DNA of 33,525 nt from an uncultured Spartobacteria bacterium (lineage in GTDB: Bacteria > Verrucomicrobiota > Verrucomicrobiia > Chthoniobacterales > Chthoniobacteraceae), in assembly GCA_903916085.1 (NCBI GenBank), contig CAIWVL010000046.1:1-33525 (forward strand). The letters are read 5' to 3'. The notes under the pieces are model-generated. The model searched no databases, was not told where the DNA came from, and worked only from the letters and a program-made list of their open reading frames with translations. A program made the position numbers and the translations under genes. Of the stretch, positions 32,808 through 33,525 are shown one piece after another; within the stretch, counting starts at the first letter, position 1; every line of letters begins with the position of its first letter.

Positions 32808-33525
32808 ATGAGCGCCTCCGACTCCCTGATCTACTTAGATAATAATGCCACCACTCAGGTGGATCCTGCCGTCTTGGAGGAAATGTTACCCTTCCTCTCT
32901 CAGCACTACGGAAATCCATCCAGTCCGTACAAACTGGGCAAAACCACCGCCCAAGCTTTGGAATTGGCCAGAGAACGCGTCGCAGCCCTGCTTCAGTGTG
33001 AAGCTCAGGAGGTCATCTTCACCAGTTGCGGTACAGAATCGACCAATGCCGCCATTCATTCTGCTTTAGCCGCAGATCCTGACCGCCAACACATCGTGAC
33101 CACCCGTGTCGAGCACTCCGCCACGCTGAAGACTTGTGAACTCCTAGCCAAACGTGGCCACGAAATCACCTGGATCGGTGTGGATTCCAAAGGACAGGTC
33201 AATCTTGAGGACATTGAAAAAGCCGTGCGTTCAGACACCGCTCTCTTGAGTGTCATGTGGGCTAATAACGAAACAGGAACGATCTTTCCCATCAGTGAGC
33301 TCCAGCAAATCGCTCACCGGAAAGGCGTCTACTTTCATACCGATGCCGTCCAGGCTGTCGGTAAAATCCCGATCCTCTTAAAGGACGCCGGTATTCAATT
33401 CGTTTCTGTTTCCGGTCACAAATTACACTGTCCCAAGGGAGTAGGCGTTTTATATGCAAACCGCCGGACCCGTTTTAATCCGTTCATGACGGGTGGAAGC
33501 CAGGAAAACGGCAAACGCGGCGGGA
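32808..33525 (+). CDS. Cysteine desulfurase (NifS/IscS family), 3' truncated by window
   Basis: 239 codons visible from ATG 32808 (MSASDSLIYLDNNATTQVDP); the track only shows out-of-frame shadows because this frame has no stop before the edge. Motifs: 'YLDNNATTQVDP', 'HYGNPSSPYKLGK', 'FTSCGTESTNAAIHSAL', 'RVEHSATLKTCE', 'MWANNETGTIFPIS', 'YFHTDAVQAVGKIP' and PLP-lysine 'SVSGHKLHCPKGVGVLY'. The active-site Cys lies beyond the window. Likely supplies sulfur for Fe-S assembly. Clearly distinct from the 15718 homologue and closer to classical NifS/IscS. Confidence 0.92.
   Translation, partial: MSASDSLIYLDNNATTQVDPAVLEEMLPFLSQHYGNPSSPYKLGKTTAQALELARERVAALLQCEAQEVIFTSCGTESTNAAIHSALAADPDRQHIVTTRVEHSATLKTCELLAKRGHEITWIGVDSKGQVNLEDIEKAVRSDTALLSVMWANNETGTIFPISELQQIAHRKGVYFHTDAVQAVGKIPILLKDAGIQFVSVSGHKLHCPKGVGVLYANRRTRFNPFMTGGSQENGKRGG

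Overview
The window is about 33.5 kb of a bacterial chromosome that looks Verrucomicrobiota-like. The signs are moderately high GC, mostly absent Shine-Dalgarno sites, a secreted ThuA-domain protein, an OprB-type porin, MBOAT/AlgJ surface-polysaccharide genes, and the flavour of RecA and AlaRS. The phylum is an inference; Gram-negative envelope architecture is well supported. No tRNA, rRNA, CRISPR array, prophage or transposase gene was seen. All genes are read from sequence alone.

Layout. 1-3659 (minus): the 5' part of pyruvate carboxylase, then an overlapping set hisJ-like PHP phosphatase > dihydropteroate synthase > exonuclease III. 3752-4402: a uracil-DNA-glycosylase-like protein. 4424-10980: a surface-polysaccharide O-acetylation island with one MBOAT acyltransferase, two AlgJ/AlgX-like SGNH proteins and two secreted GDSL/SGNH esterase-like proteins, arranged divergently. 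10977-13328: a catalytically degenerate GalT-like protein, YjbQ and YebC. 13536-16874: four perfect parS-type palindromes (TGTTCCACGTGGAACA) in and around mnmG and a cysteine desulfurase. 16883-19041: CPBP protease, a small unknown protein and ThuA. 19133-23549 (plus): ABC ATPase, ABC permease, unknown 264-aa protein, metallophosphoesterase and GT9 glycosyltransferase, probably one operon. 23632-32156 (plus): OprB porin, recA, recG, alaS, rnc. 32157-32807: a 650-bp gene-free stretch with a cluster of DnaA boxes (candidate oriC), a MITE-like palindromic element and a dispersed repeat. 32808-end: a second cysteine desulfurase, cut by the window edge.

The two main results are these. First, the region has the hallmarks of an origin-proximal chromosome segment: four parS sites, five TTNTNCACA DnaA boxes within 213 bp, and a top strand that looks C-rich over most of the window, as expected if forks move leftward from an origin on the right. 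Second, the acetylation island pairs a single membrane acyltransferase with four periplasmic SGNH proteins, two of which, from different SGNH subfamilies, appear to share an extra C-terminal domain. This looks like an undescribed variant of alginate/cellulose-type acetylation machinery.
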